Shown here one piece after another: positions 1-5,578 of a stretch of DNA of 6,360 bases. The DNA is taken from the NCBI GenBank assembly GCA_903868375.1, contig CAIPVD010000266.1, positions 1 through 6,360 of the forward strand, written 5' to 3'. Position 1 is the first letter of the stretch, and each line of letters starts with the position of its first letter. The notes under the pieces are model-generated. The model had not been told where the DNA came from, made no database searches, and saw only the letters and a list, made by a program, of their open reading frames with translations. The stretch comes from an uncultured delta proteobacterium (GTDB lineage Bacteria > UBA10199 > GCA-002796325 > 1-14-0-20-49-13). A program made the translations under genes and the position numbers.

Positions 1-912
1 CAGGAGGCCTACGACGCCAGCCGTGTTTTGAAGATTATGATCACCCCACATAGGAACTAGGAATTTTGGAACCCAGGAACCCAGGAACCCAGGAACTTTG
101 TGTAGCTCGAACGCCGTTCCTTTATCGGAGATCTCGATGTTGATCGGCCTGTAATCCGCTCCATCCGCCATTCCGTAGGTCACGACCCTGCATTTCGCCC
201 GAGAAAGCAGCTTCATCGTATTTGCGCTGTCTGCACATGCGAGGAGAAGCCCGTCGGATGGAATGATATCCACGAGCTTTTCAAACGAGCTCATTACATG
301 TGCCAGGTCTTTGTAGATGTCCGCATGGTCGAATTCGATCGGGCCTAGTATTACGCTCTTCGGCCTGTAGTGCAAAAACTTAGGGCCTTTATCGAAGAAC
401 GCGGTGTCGTATTCATCTCCTTCGATCACGAAATAATTTCCTTTGCCCAATTTTGCCCCGGTGCCTAGATTTTTACCTACGCCGCCGATCAAAAATGATG
501 GGGCTAGTCCAGCGCTTTCAAGGAGCCATGCACAAAGCGTGGAGGTTGTAGTTTTGCCGTGCGTACCTGCAACGACGATCGAATGCCGATCTTTTAGAAA
601 GAATTCGGATACCGCCTGCGGCATTGACATATAAGGAAGCCCAAGCTTTAAAACTTCTTCGGCCTCCGGATTTCCACGCGATATTACGTTGCCGATTATC
701 ACAAGGCCTGGATATTTACCTTCCGACATGAGATTTTCCGCCCTATATCCACCCATCAACCGAATACCGGCATTCTCAAGTTGGGTCGACATTGGCGGGT
801 AAACGTTCTCGTCCGATCCCGTTACGGAAAAGCCAGATTCTTTTAAAAGTTTTGCAAAGCTTCCCATGCCGGTTCCACATATCCCCAGCATGTGTATATG
901 TTTGATGTTCAT
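1..912 (-). CDS. mpl: Mpl murein tripeptide ligase, partial (C-terminus beyond the left edge)
   Basis: UDP-N-acetylmuramate:L-Ala-gamma-D-Glu-meso-DAP ligase, the cytoplasmic murein-recycling enzyme that joins recovered tripeptide to UDP-MurNAc using ATP. The frame is open for 304 codons from an ATG at 912 to the window edge; roughly the last third, the C-terminal ligand-binding domain, is missing. Visible landmarks are an N-terminal Rossmann-like glycine motif (GICGTGMG, residues 10-17), the NVISRGNPE segment (about 75-83), the ATP P-loop GTHGKTTT (116-123), EGDEYDTAFFD (164-174), EFDHADIY (193-200) and GDHNLQN (290-296). The EYDTAFFD and FDHADIY forms favour Mpl over its paralogue MurC. A GGAA stretch lies 6 nt before the ATG. 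The next gene is divergent, and a weak candidate -10 (TATTAT, minus strand, 956-961) has no convincing -35. Odd feature: an in-frame 8-bp tandem repeat encodes residues about 273-286, just before GDHN. Family assignment is strong. Confidence 0.93.
   Translation of the reverse strand, partial: MNIKHIHMLGICGTGMGSFAKLLKESGFSVTGSDENVYPPMSTQLENAGIRLMGGYRAENLMSEGKYPGLVIIGNVISRGNPEAEEVLKLGLPYMSMPQAVSEFFLKDRHSIVVAGTHGKTTTSTLCAWLLESAGLAPSFLIGGVGKNLGTGAKLGKGNYFVIEGDEYDTAFFDKGPKFLHYRPKSVILGPIEFDHADIYKDLAHVMSSFEKLVDIIPSDGLLLACADSANTMKLLSRAKCRVVTYGMADGADYRPINIEISDKGTAFELHKVPGFLGSWVPKFLVPMWGDHNLQNTAGVVGLL
53..96. repeat. 8-bp tandem repeat (GGAACCCA-type) inside mpl
   Basis: Three perfect GGAACCCA units (68-75, 76-83, 84-91) are followed by a partial GGAAC (92-96) and preceded by degenerate units GGAATTTT (60-67) and GGAACTA (53-59, 7 bp). 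The array is read in frame as mpl residues 273-286, a VPGFLGSW / VPKFLVP segment. On the coding strand the unit (TGGGTTCC) has no stop in any frame, but the sequence just downstream has a stop in each of the other two frames (TAG in one, TGA in the other) within about ten codons. A one-unit change would therefore truncate Mpl before its C-terminal domain. Confidence 0.9.
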
Positions 913-1019
913 TTCTAGTTCCAATTTAAAACAGATATCCACTAAATTGTAAATCATAATACACAAAAACTCTATGAAATGTAACAACTTTTTGATTGAT
1001 ACGTGGCGTGCCTTTGAGG

Positions 1020-1049
1020 TTGACAAATTGGGGTGAATGCACTTATAGA
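1020..1049 (+). promoter_or_regulatory. Sigma-70-type promoter for the unknown 183-residue protein
   Basis: A perfect TTGACA (-35) at 1020-1025 is followed by an 18-bp spacer and TATAGA (-10, 4/6 matches) at 1044-1049. Predicted transcription start is near 1056, giving a leader of about 30 nt before the ATG at 1086. Its position inside the 5' extension of the open frame is the main reason for rejecting the upstream TTG at 996 as the start. Confidence 0.55.
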
Positions 1050-1085
1050 CAGCGGTCTTTGTCATATAAGTCAGAGATTCAAATT

Positions 1086-1637
1086 ATGGGAAAAAATGAG
1101 ATTACATTTAGCGGATGCTATTCATCTGGCGCCAAGTATCTTAAGTGCAATGCCACGATGCAAGATGGCAAAACTTATAGCGATGTTACGGTGAGCCTCG
1201 ATCAAGATAATCGGGGTGAATTTAGGGCCCCGCGATCTGCGCTGATCGACGGAGATTTTTATTGCGAGGCCACAAAATGCAAAGAGACGAAAGGTGATTA
1301 TAAACCTTCAATTTTTAAATTCGACCCGGAAAACGCCATCGAACAGGCATTTTCTCGCGAGCAGATAGTTTTTGGCGTGGCTGGAAACTTGCTAAAGCAG
1401 GTTAGCAGGTCGCCGCAGGAATATAGATGCGAGCAAGAACCGTGGTTCGACGACAAAGGGAATCAGTATTTCATTTTTAAGCTTCGCAAGGCCGGCGATC
1501 CGGCAAATGCCGCTCCCATACTTTCGGTGAGCGAATATGACGGCATCCTAACGCTTGGAGCCGATAAAAAAGTAAAGTTGACCGATAGGCAGCTCAAGAG
1601 TTTGAAGGCCATCTATGGCGAGATGAAACCTATTTAA
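1086..1637 (+). CDS. Hypothetical protein, 183 residues
   Basis: I do not recognise this protein. The frame is open from a TTG at 996, but that codon has no ribosome binding site and lies upstream of a good promoter (1020-1049), so the ATG at 1086 is chosen. The Shine-Dalgarno signal there is weak (an AGAG-like stretch about 9 nt upstream). The predicted product is soluble, with no signal peptide, lipobox or membrane segment. It is rich in charged and aromatic residues. The first half looks beta-rich and has a spaced set of cysteines (SGCYSSG, YLKC, FYCEATKC); one more lies in YRCEQEPWFDD. The middle (NAIEQAFSREQIVFGVAGNLLKQ) looks helical, and the C-terminus ends in a Lys-rich helix-like stretch. 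The cysteines could bind metal, but that is only a guess. Divergent from mpl; its last 8 bp overlap the end of the convergent DUF155 gene. Codon use looks like that of its neighbours, which supports a real gene. Confidence 0.7.
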   Translation: MGKNEITFSGCYSSGAKYLKCNATMQDGKTYSDVTVSLDQDNRGEFRAPRSALIDGDFYCEATKCKETKGDYKPSIFKFDPENAIEQAFSREQIVFGVAGNLLKQVSRSPQEYRCEQEPWFDDKGNQYFIFKLRKAGDPANAAPILSVSEYDGILTLGADKKVKLTDRQLKSLKAIYGEMKPI

Positions 1638-2427
1638 GATAGAACATCTGCCACAAGAAAAGCAGTATCTCCACGACGATCAGAATTATTATAGACATCT
1701 CCAGGCGGTTGGCGTTCCTGTGTTGCAGAAGATCGGAAATTAGCTCCAGGTTTTCCTGGATCATTCTTAGTTTGTAATCGAGCGTTTTATACCTGTCCTT
1801 TAGTTCGAACATGTCGGCAGCGTCTTTATATAAGCTGTCTAACACCTGATTGTTCCAGGTTTCATCCGGTTTATCTAAGATATAGAGCGTGGCGACAAGG
1901 TCCTGTTTCGTGGTGATGCAGTTCCCGATGAATTTTTTGATATCGCTCGCGCGTTTTGCCAGCCGGCCCGTTTTTTTAAGGTCGGCGCCGATATCGTCCG
2001 ACTGCTTTAGCATTTCATCGACCTTAATTTCGAAATATTCCAGCGATGTGGACTGCGCAAGGACTAGCGCCAGAATGTCTAAGCGGTCCAAGGTTATCTT
2101 GTCGAGCACGGCATGTTCGAAGCCGACCGCACTCTTTTCATTTGGACGCACTTCAACGGTGAACTGTTCCGTAGTTAGTATCTCCGGCTTCTGGCCGGTG
2201 AAGCCCGTTATTCTATCGAGGACCTCTTTTTGCCTGGCCTGATCGATATTGAAGAATATTATCGAACCGAAGCGGTAGATGAAGAAATAGCCTTCGCCAT
2301 CTTGATAGATGAGCTTCGTCGCCGACTGAACGGTCGCGCTTCCTTCCAATATTTTATCGATGCCTTTTAACTTAAGGGTGTCGGTGAAGTTGTGCGCGTG
2401 AAATAGGTATGTTTTGTACTCTGTCAT
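1630..2427 (-). CDS. DUF155 / RMND1-Sif2-Rmd1 family protein with C-terminal membrane anchor
   Basis: 265 residues, about the usual size for bacterial members of the family that includes mitochondrial RMND1 and yeast Rmd1 (DUF155). The family shows an N-terminal region (here about 40-60, YQDGEGYFFIYRFGSIIFFN), a helical middle (about 110-180) and a C-terminal block matching this protein: FELKDRYKTLDYKL (207-220), a predicted coiled-coil helix to about 236, a Leu-Glu (242-243), then one hydrophobic helix (about 245-263). The anchor and a short C-terminal tail (FYLK) suggest a tail-anchored inner-membrane protein with the bulk in the cytoplasm. The molecular function of bacterial members is not established; the eukaryotic relatives support mitochondrial translation. 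The ATG at 2427 has no visible Shine-Dalgarno sequence, but a CATAAT stretch ends 5 nt before it. The stop overlaps the convergent upstream gene by 8 bp; the gene at the 5' side is divergent. Confidence 0.88.
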   Translation of the reverse strand: MTEYKTYLFHAHNFTDTLKLKGIDKILEGSATVQSATKLIYQDGEGYFFIYRFGSIIFFNIDQARQKEVLDRITGFTGQKPEILTTEQFTVEVRPNEKSAVGFEHAVLDKITLDRLDILALVLAQSTSLEYFEIKVDEMLKQSDDIGADLKKTGRLAKRASDIKKFIGNCITTKQDLVATLYILDKPDETWNNQVLDSLYKDAADMFELKDRYKTLDYKLRMIQENLELISDLLQHRNANRLEMSIIILIVVEILLFLWQMFYLK

Positions 2428-2503
2428 AAGTGATTATGGAGGCTAGTCCATGCGCAATTATTTTTCAATTGATATGTGCAAATAAAGTGGATATTTGGGT
2501 CGC

Positions 2504-3001
2504 ATGATAATCGATCATCAAGGCAAGTCACCAAGGGTAGTGGCAGGCGTATTTGTGGCGGAAAATGCCACGATCATCGGAAATGTGGAGATAGGCGAAG
2601 AGTGCGGGATATGGTTTGGCACCGTGATGAGGGGCGATTCTAACAGCATCAAGGTAGGGCGCCGAACGAATATCCAAGACCTAACCGTTGTACATGGAGC
2701 TGTTGGTCATTCCGTTGCAATAGGCGATGATGTAACTATTGGCCACCGCGCGATAATCCACGGATGCAATATCGGCAACCGTTGCCTGATAGGTATGGGC
2801 GCAACAATCATGAATGGCGTGAAGATAGGCGACGATTGCATTATCGGAGCTGGTGCGCTTGTTACTGAAAATCAGATAATCCCGCCAAAGAGCCTGGTTA
2901 TTGGTTTTCCCGCCAAGGTGAAACGTTCTCTTACAGATGATGAACTGAAATTGCTCGTGAAGTCGGCCGAACATTACGCAAAGTTGGCAAGTTCGTATTA
3001 G
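2504..3001 (+). CDS. Gamma-carbonic-anhydrase-like left-handed beta-helix protein (YrdA/PaaY-type)
   Basis: 165 residues from the ATG at 2504; a TTG at 2495 would add three residues but is less like the family start (M-I-x-x-x-x-G-K-x-P). The protein is built of hexapeptide repeats of the left-handed beta-helix fold (IIGNVEIGEE, VAIGDDVTIG, CNIGNRCLIG, VKIGDDCIIG) capped by a C-terminal helix (about 144-163). The three histidines that bind zinc or iron in gamma-class carbonic anhydrases are present: H64 in VVHG, H81 in IGHR and H86 in IIHG. So are the structural RGD (43-45) and Q58 of NIQD. The family usually forms trimers with metals between subunits. Many members have unproven activity and could instead be acyl- or carnitine-related, so the reaction is inferred. 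No strong ribosome binding site. Divergent from the DUF155 gene across about 76 bp; the stop is 1 bp from the end of the convergent serine hydrolase. Confidence 0.9.
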   Translation: MIIDHQGKSPRVVAGVFVAENATIIGNVEIGEECGIWFGTVMRGDSNSIKVGRRTNIQDLTVVHGAVGHSVAIGDDVTIGHRAIIHGCNIGNRCLIGMGATIMNGVKIGDDCIIGAGALVTENQIIPPKSLVIGFPAKVKRSLTDDELKLLVKSAEHYAKLASSY

Positions 3002-3002
3002 A

Positions 3003-4073
3003 TCAAGCGAACAACTCTTCAAATATTGTATTATGGATGGTCGGCCTAAACTGGCGGATCTTTTCGTTTATCGTGGTTGGATGAATGCGGTTAGTTAGCA
3101 TTACGATCCAGATATCTTTTTCCAGGTCTATCCACATCGAGCATCCGGTAAAACCCAAGTGTCCGATCGATATCGGAGAAAAATGTTGGCCCGCCTGCGA
3201 GTTCGTGTAGCTGGGCCTGTCCCAGCCAAGCAGCCAAGTTGAATTGCATTCGGTAAGCTTGTGGCGGAAGGGGAGAAATCGCTCGACCGTCTCTTTTGGT
3301 AAGAAACCGCCTGATTTATAACTTTCGACAAATGCGGTAATGAATTTATTGATATCGGTTGTTGTGGAAAAAAGCCCCGCGTGTCCGGCAACTCCGCCCA
3401 TCGCATAGCAGTTCTGGTCATGAACCTCGCCGCGCATTACCTTGTGCCGCCATGGACAGTCCTCGGTTGGGGCGAAGGAAGTGTTTAAGTGTTTAAGTGT
3501 AGACGTGTTTAAGGGGATAAAAAAAGTGTTCGTAAGCGAGAGCGGTTTTGCAACTTGTTCGGCAAATAATTTATCGAGAGTGTTCTTTGTAACCGCTTCG
3601 ATTATCTCGCCAAGCAATATGAAACCGATATCTGAATAGATACTTTGGTAGCCGGTCTTGTAAGCCAGTGGCTCGCGGCATACGGCGTCTATCACTTCCA
3701 TCTTTCCCGCCGGCTTGCCGATGTCGTCGGTCGGAATGGTTTGATAATAAGGCTGCCACGCGGGAAGCCCGCTCGAATGGTTCAATAGATGCCTGATCGT
3801 TATGCCTTCGCCATCTTCTCGCTGGCACCTTGGGAGATATCTGCTTATGGGATCGTCGATTCGTATCTTGTCTTCGGCGCAAAGCTGCATGATAAGCGTT
3901 GTTGTGGAGATAGGTTTGGTGAGCGAAGCGCAGTCAAATATCGTATCAAGAGTTGCATTGCCGAACGCCTCGTGAAAGATCGTCTCGCCGTTCTTTGAAA
4001 CGAGCAGCTGGGCAGAAGGAAATACGCCGTCATTCACGGCATTTCTCATCGCTTCACTTATCGATTCTTTCAT
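3003..4073 (-). CDS. Beta-lactamase-family serine hydrolase (COG1680-type)
   Basis: 356 residues with the beta-lactamase / D-Ala carboxypeptidase fold. The catalytic motifs appear in order: SLTK (50-53) with nucleophile Ser50 and Lys53, YSD (146-148), and the KTG-equivalent HLG (305-307). The segments HLLNHSSGLP (95-104) and YAMGGVAGHAGLFST (223-237) are typical of the esterase / penicillin-binding branch. No signal peptide is visible, so a cytoplasmic location is likely, unlike secreted AmpC. The substrate cannot be determined from sequence; candidates are a muropeptide, a D-amino-acid peptide or an ester. The ATG overlaps the ldcA stop (ATGA, 4070-4073), with a GAGG about 10 nt upstream inside ldcA, indicating translational coupling in a two-gene operon. 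That context favours a role in peptidoglycan turnover (inference). Odd feature: an in-frame 8-bp tandem repeat encodes residues about 188-198, producing a duplicated LNTS between the FFIP and APTEDCPWR segments. Confidence 0.88.
   Translation of the reverse strand: MKESISEAMRNAVNDGVFPSAQLLVSKNGETIFHEAFGNATLDTIFDCASLTKPISTTTLIMQLCAEDKIRIDDPISRYLPRCQREDGEGITIRHLLNHSSGLPAWQPYYQTIPTDDIGKPAGKMEVIDAVCREPLAYKTGYQSIYSDIGFILLGEIIEAVTKNTLDKLFAEQVAKPLSLTNTFFIPLNTSTLKHLNTSFAPTEDCPWRHKVMRGEVHDQNCYAMGGVAGHAGLFSTTTDINKFITAFVESYKSGGFLPKETVERFLPFRHKLTECNSTWLLGWDRPSYTNSQAGQHFSPISIGHLGFTGCSMWIDLEKDIWIVMLTNRIHPTTINEKIRQFRPTIHNTIFEELFA
3481..3512. repeat. 8-bp tandem repeat (GTGTTTAA-type) inside the serine hydrolase gene
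   Basis: Four contiguous 8-bp units: GTGTTTAA (3481-3488), GTGTTTAA (3489-3496), diverged GTGTAGAC (3497-3504) and GTGTTTAA (3505-3512). On the coding strand they read TTAAACAC, GTCTACAC, TTAAACAC, TTAAACAC and encode the LNTSTLKHLNT segment. Two perfect units read in this frame would give TTA AAC ACT TAA, a stop; the diverged unit changes this to ACG TCT. The full-length frame therefore depends on that divergence. Confidence 0.9.
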
Positions 4074-4987
4074 ATAAGTGCCGCCTCGGTAGCTTCGAGC
4101 GTGACTGGTTTTGTAGAAAGCTTTACATTTACTCCAAGCGGCAGCGTGGCGAAAAACTTGTCGAGCGCAAAATGGCCGCTCGGAAAATCCGTAATAATGG
4201 GGCCCGGGAATTCCTTTAAGACATCTTTTAGCATTGGCTTGAACCAGGACTCATTTTCACCTTTAGATAACGACATCGAACCGAAGATGATTCCCTTAAC
4301 GTTCATCAATTTTCCAGCCGATTTAAGTTGAGTGAGCATTCGGTCGTATTTGTAAATAGGTTCAGATACGTCTTCCAAGAATAGAATTGAATCGTCCGTT
4401 TTTAACTCATTCGGCGTTCCAAGCGAGCTGACGATAAGGCTTAAACACCCGCCAACTAGCAAGCCTTCTGCTTCTCCATGCTTTAGAACTTTAGCACCGG
4501 TAGGTAGAATTTTTCCCAGCGGCTTCCTGGATGTAACCGCCGCGATAAGATGTTCGATCGTTTTCTTGTGCGCATGCCGGAAATGTTTGGCAACCGTTGG
4601 CCCGTAAAAAGTTCCGCCAATGCCGTGCTCTTTAAGCCACGTGTGAAGTGCTGTGATATCGCTATAGCCAACTATTATCTTTGGATCGGCCTTAACTGCT
4701 TCGTCATCGAGGAGATGAAGTATGCGCGATGTGCCGTAACCGCCGCGCGCGAAGAAAATCGCTTTTACCTTCGGGTCGGCAAAGAATCCGTTCAGTTCTT
4801 CGGCGCGCCGTTCGTCGCTTCCGGCAAGGTAACGCTGCTTCGAGAAGATATCCTTCCGAAACGTTATCTCAAAGCCTAAGCTCTTCATCCGCTTTACTGC
4901 GAAGAGGAATTCTTTTTTGTCGAATGGGCTCGCCGGTGCCGCTATTGCAATGAGATCGCCTTTTTGTAACGCTTTAGGTTTAATCAT
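4070..4987 (-). CDS. ldcA: Muramoyltetrapeptide (L,D-) carboxypeptidase, S66 family
   Basis: 305 residues, the normal length for LdcA, which removes the terminal D-Ala from murein tetrapeptides in the cytoplasm to give the tripeptide that Mpl reuses. The N-terminus (LQKGDLIAIAAPASP), the FARGGYG segment (about 79-85) and VGYSDITALH (about 106-115) are family hallmarks. The catalytic triad is Ser109 (GYSD), Glu205 (FLEDVSEP) and His272 (PSGHF). The open frame continues upstream to 5314, but that extension overlaps the nitroreductase on the other strand and does not resemble the family, so the ATG at 4987 is chosen. No Shine-Dalgarno sequence is visible, and the predicted promoter start lies only about 6 nt before the ATG. 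The stop overlaps the start of the serine hydrolase gene (ATGA). Together with mpl nearby, this supports a muropeptide-recycling role. Confidence 0.93.
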   Translation of the reverse strand: MIKPKALQKGDLIAIAAPASPFDKKEFLFAVKRMKSLGFEITFRKDIFSKQRYLAGSDERRAEELNGFFADPKVKAIFFARGGYGTSRILHLLDDEAVKADPKIIVGYSDITALHTWLKEHGIGGTFYGPTVAKHFRHAHKKTIEHLIAAVTSRKPLGKILPTGAKVLKHGEAEGLLVGGCLSLIVSSLGTPNELKTDDSILFLEDVSEPIYKYDRMLTQLKSAGKLMNVKGIIFGSMSLSKGENESWFKPMLKDVLKEFPGPIITDFPSGHFALDKFFATLPLGVNVKLSTKPVTLEATEAALI

Positions 4988-4999
4988 ATTGACAGCCGA

Positions 5000-5028
5000 C
5001 TTATATATAATTAGTTTAGGCGAGGCAA
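5000..5028 (-). promoter_or_regulatory. Promoter of the ldcA-hydrolase operon
   Basis: On the minus strand, TTGCCT (-35, 4/6; plus coordinates 5023-5028), a 17-bp spacer and TATAAG (-10, 5/6; 5000-5005). The predicted start is near 4993, leaving only about 6 nt before the ldcA ATG. It shares the AT-rich palindrome TTATATATAA (5001-5010) with the opposite-strand promoter. Confidence 0.5.
5006..5011 (+). promoter_or_regulatory. Candidate -10 box for the nitroreductase gene
   Basis: A perfect TATAAT, about 48 nt before the nitroreductase ATG. The only good -35 nearby, TTGACA at 4989-4994, is 11 bp away, too close for a normal pair. At 16-17 bp there is no good -35 (ATCATA or TCATAT). It lies directly beside the minus-strand -10 of ldcA. 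Confidence 0.4.
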
Positions 5029-5045
5029 TAGGAATGTCGGATGAC

Positions 5046-5055
5046 AAAAGGAGAG
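5046..5055 (+). promoter_or_regulatory. Strong ribosome binding site of the nitroreductase gene
   Basis: AAAAGGAGAG, with the AGGAG core (5049-5053) 6 nt before the ATG at 5060. It is the clearest Shine-Dalgarno sequence in the window and fixes this start. It also shows that the organism uses ordinary SD-led initiation for at least some genes. Confidence 0.85.
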
Positions 5056-5059
5056 AACA

Positions 5060-5578
5060 ATGGAATTCTTTGAGCTGGTTAAAAAACGACGTTCGATAAG
5101 GAAGTTCGATTCCCAGAAGAACGTGAGCGATGAACAGGTGAACAAAATTCTTGAAGCTGCGATCTGGGCGCCGTCGTCCGGAAATACGCAGTGCTGGAGG
5201 TTCTTCGTCGTGCGCGACCCAAAGGTAAAAGAAGATATCGCGCTTCGCGCATGTCACCAGACTTTTATAAATGATGCGCCGGTGGCGATAGTCGTTTGCG
5301 CGGATATGGAGCATATCGGCCGCTCGTACGGTTCAAGGGGCCGTGAACTTTTTGCGCTACAAGATACCGCGGCAGCAGTTCAAAATATATTGCTAGCGGT
5401 GGCGGATTTGGGCCTTTCTTCGTGCTGGATAGGCGCATTCGACGAAGGAAAGGCCGCAAAGATATTGGGGCTGGATGGCGAAATTCGTCCTGTAGCTATT
5501 TTGCCGATCGGCTATTCCAACGCCTCACCTAAAGCCCCGCCAAGAAAATCGTTAGATGAAGTTGTGAAGAAGGTTTAA
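5060..5578 (+). CDS. Nitroreductase-family FMN oxidoreductase
   Basis: 172 residues, a short single-domain member of the nitroreductase / NADH-dependent FMN reductase fold; such proteins are homodimers that bind FMN at the dimer interface and reduce nitro compounds, quinones or flavins with NAD(P)H. Landmarks are the N-terminal KKRRSIRKF (8-16) that contacts FMN phosphate, the APSSGNTQCWRF segment (37-48), the helix QDTAAAVQNILLAVADLGLSSCWIG split across 101-125, and the PIGY turn (149-152) before the C-terminal tail. The physiological substrate cannot be read from sequence. The start is set by a strong SD. The gene is divergent from ldcA across 72 bp, and its TAA stop overlaps the ychF stop in the 4-bp palindrome TTAA. 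No truncation is visible. Confidence 0.93.
   Translation: MEFFELVKKRRSIRKFDSQKNVSDEQVNKILEAAIWAPSSGNTQCWRFFVVRDPKVKEDIALRACHQTFINDAPVAIVVCADMEHIGRSYGSRGRELFALQDTAAAVQNILLAVADLGLSSCWIGAFDEGKAAKILGLDGEIRPVAILPIGYSNASPKAPPRKSLDEVVKKV

Noticed and set aside
915..922. CTAGTTCC upstream of mpl, the reverse complement of the GGAACTAG found in the mpl repeat
   Set aside because: A single 8-bp match with no array; it contains the mpl Shine-Dalgarno-like GGAA, which explains it well enough.
996..1085. N-terminal 30-codon extension of the 183-residue protein from a TTG start
   Set aside because: It has no ribosome binding site and contains the TTGACA/TATAGA promoter at 1020-1049, so it is most likely upstream DNA and leader.
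2455..2471. Inverted repeat CAATT / AATTG between the DUF155 and carbonic anhydrase genes
   Set aside because: Only a 5-bp AT-rich stem with a 7-nt loop, not extended by flanking bases; expected by chance in an AT-rich gap.
3128..3882. Open frames on other frames and strands within the serine hydrolase and other genes
   Set aside because: They lack family resemblance and lie fully within well-supported genes, so they are shadow frames.
4988..5314. 109-codon N-terminal extension of ldcA
   Set aside because: It overlaps the well-supported nitroreductase gene on the other strand, and LdcA proteins begin near the ATG at 4987.
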